Source: Anaerolineae bacterium
GTDB lineage: Bacteria > Chloroflexota > Anaerolineae > Aggregatilineales > Aggregatilineaceae
Assembly (NCBI GenBank): GCA_016930015.1
Contig: JAFGHR010000021.1
Location: 47,753-111,752 of the forward strand
Length of the DNA stretch: 64,000 nt
Direction of reading: 5' to 3'
Below, piece by piece: positions 63,108 through 64,000 of this stretch; position 1 is the stretch's first letter, and each line of letters begins with the position of its first letter. The notes beneath the pieces were generated by a model. The model was not told where the DNA came from and searched no databases. It saw only the letters and a list, made by a program, of their open reading frames with translations. A program made the position numbers and the translations under genes.

Positions 63108-64000
63108 TATGATCGTAAACAGCCGTTTCAGCCAGCACGCGCGTCGGTCGCTGAGCCAAGCACGGCTGCTGGCCCAGGATTACCAGCACGAATCGGTTGA
63201 TACCGATCATCTGCTGGTTGGGATTCTGCGTGAAACAAGCAGTCTTGGCGCCAAAGTGCTCACCGATCTTGAGATCGATGGGCGGCGGGCCGAGTTAGAA
63301 GTGCGCGTTTTGCACGCAACGGTTGATCCGCTGAACACGATCATCGAACTAACCGGGGCATTGGAACGTGTGCTGACCCTGGCGGCGGAGGAATCACGCT
63401 GGTTCGGCCATCATTACATCGGCACCGAACACCTGCTGTTAGCCCTGGCTCGCAGCCGTGAAGGCGGCGCTTCGGAGCTGCTGCGCACACTGGCCGTCAG
63501 CCCGGACCAGATACGGCGGCGTGTCCGGCTGCTGCTGAATGACGGCCTCACCGAGATTAGCATTGAGGCTGCCAAACGTACCGCCCGGCTGAGCGAACTC
63601 TCGCGCCGGGTGCTGAATGGGGCCGATCAACTCGCCGCCAAACATAACCGGCAGGCGGCCAGCCTGATCGATCTGCTGGCGGTGCTGGCCAGCGAACGCC
63701 GCAGCATGGTCAGTTCGATATTACGTGAGTGTGGGTTAGCATGGGATCAACTGGAAGCCGCGCTTGCCAGACCCGGCGCTGATCCGGCTCCCGGTACGAC
63801 GCCAGACCAGCAGGCCGCTTTGGAGGACGTGATCGATCATGCCGTCGATCGCGCTGACCAGCTTGGCACGCACTACACCGGCACCGATCATATTTTGCTC
63901 GCGCTGGCGCAAAATAACGAGGGTGCCCGTTTGTTGGTCCGGGTTCATGTGAATTCAGAGGCGCTGATCGCGGCGGTGTACCGCCACCTCCTGCTTCCGC
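63108..64000 (+). CDS. Protein with four Clp_N repeats, 3' end missing
   Basis: Open from ATG at 63108 to the right edge (297 codons shown, no stop). Four Clp_N repeats in two pairs: residues about 6-60 (FSQHARRSLSQARLLAQ), 76-130 (HHYIGTEHLLLALARSREGG), 147-200 and 243-290 (HYTGTDHILLALAQNNEGA). Normal ClpA/ClpC carry two repeats before the first ATPase domain; here no AAA motif appears in 297 residues, so either this is a ClpC with a doubled N-domain or a stand-alone adaptor-like protein. TATAAT at 63065-63070 is a candidate -10. The true end is outside the window. Confidence 0.85.

Noticed and set aside
1..64000. Mobile elements, prophage, CRISPR arrays, tRNA or rRNA genes
   Set aside because: No transposase or integrase motif, no regularly spaced repeats, and no cloverleaf with a GGTTC-type T-loop was seen in the gaps; short RNA genes could still have been missed by eye.

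Overview
The window is one stretch of a moderately GC-rich bacterial chromosome (GC judged by eye at somewhat under 60%). The gene content best fits Chloroflexota, probably Anaerolineae. Pointers are an RpoD with a large insert between regions 1.2 and 2, a DnaG zinc site of CX3C type, a FabL-type enoyl-ACP reductase, a Gram-positive-type LexA box, lutABC, a pentaheme cytochrome, and no lipopolysaccharide genes. The taxonomic placement is inference. No tRNA, rRNA, CRISPR array, transposase or prophage was recognised; this is mostly housekeeping and catabolic chromosome with a few odd accessory genes.

Layout. 1-8.2 kb: 3' end of a YtcJ-like amidohydrolase, an M23 lipoprotein, bifunctional ftcD, then dnaG-rpoD behind a good sigma-70 promoter. 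8.4-20.6 kb: a lipoprotein with a degenerate HExxH site, AlaX, an MBL-fold protein that has lost its metal ligands, a receiver-kinase hybrid, fabL, a HAD hydrolase, a BrkB membrane protein, an ABC-2 exporter with a methyltransferase, and a RIO kinase. At 20.67-20.94 kb there is a compact small gene with near-consensus promoter, Shine-Dalgarno (SD) site, 28 codons and hairpin terminator. 21-27.3 kb: P1 peptidase, the CoA genes coaX and coaBC, and etfBA next to an acyl-CoA dehydrogenase. 27.5-27.8 kb: a LysW-like zinc ribbon with an acidic tail, followed by a 29-codon peptide ending in eight lysines. 28.1-31.9 kb: a heterodimeric ABC exporter behind an extended -10 promoter and a LexA-type box. 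31.9-36 kb: lutABC and an MFS transporter. 36.4-40.4 kb: a corrinoid protein, a DUF1638 protein, a RACE-type corrinoid activator and an M15-like peptidase, with no methyltransferase. 40.6-44.7 kb: alpha/beta hydrolase, DUF4432 epimerase-like protein, an NDP-sugar epimerase remnant, a GHMP kinase and a DtxR regulator.

44.8-53.4 kb is the most coherent accessory unit: a LacI regulator with palindromic operators, a mannonate/fructuronate-type SDR, a LarA-type nickel-pincer racemase/epimerase with its key residues intact, 6-phosphogluconate dehydrogenase, a PPi-type phosphofructokinase, a HAD phosphatase, a small unknown protein and a tartronate-semialdehyde-reductase-like enzyme. It reads as a sugar-acid pathway in which a LarA homologue interconverts C2 epimers such as gluconate and mannonate.

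53.4-64 kb: pentaheme cytochrome c, frr-uppS-cdsA, rho with its own promoter and a leader of about 240 nt, an M20 peptidase, an exopolysaccharide priming transferase with a GT4 glycosyltransferase that appears to be transcribed leaderless, and the start of a protein with four Clp_N repeats that runs off the right edge.
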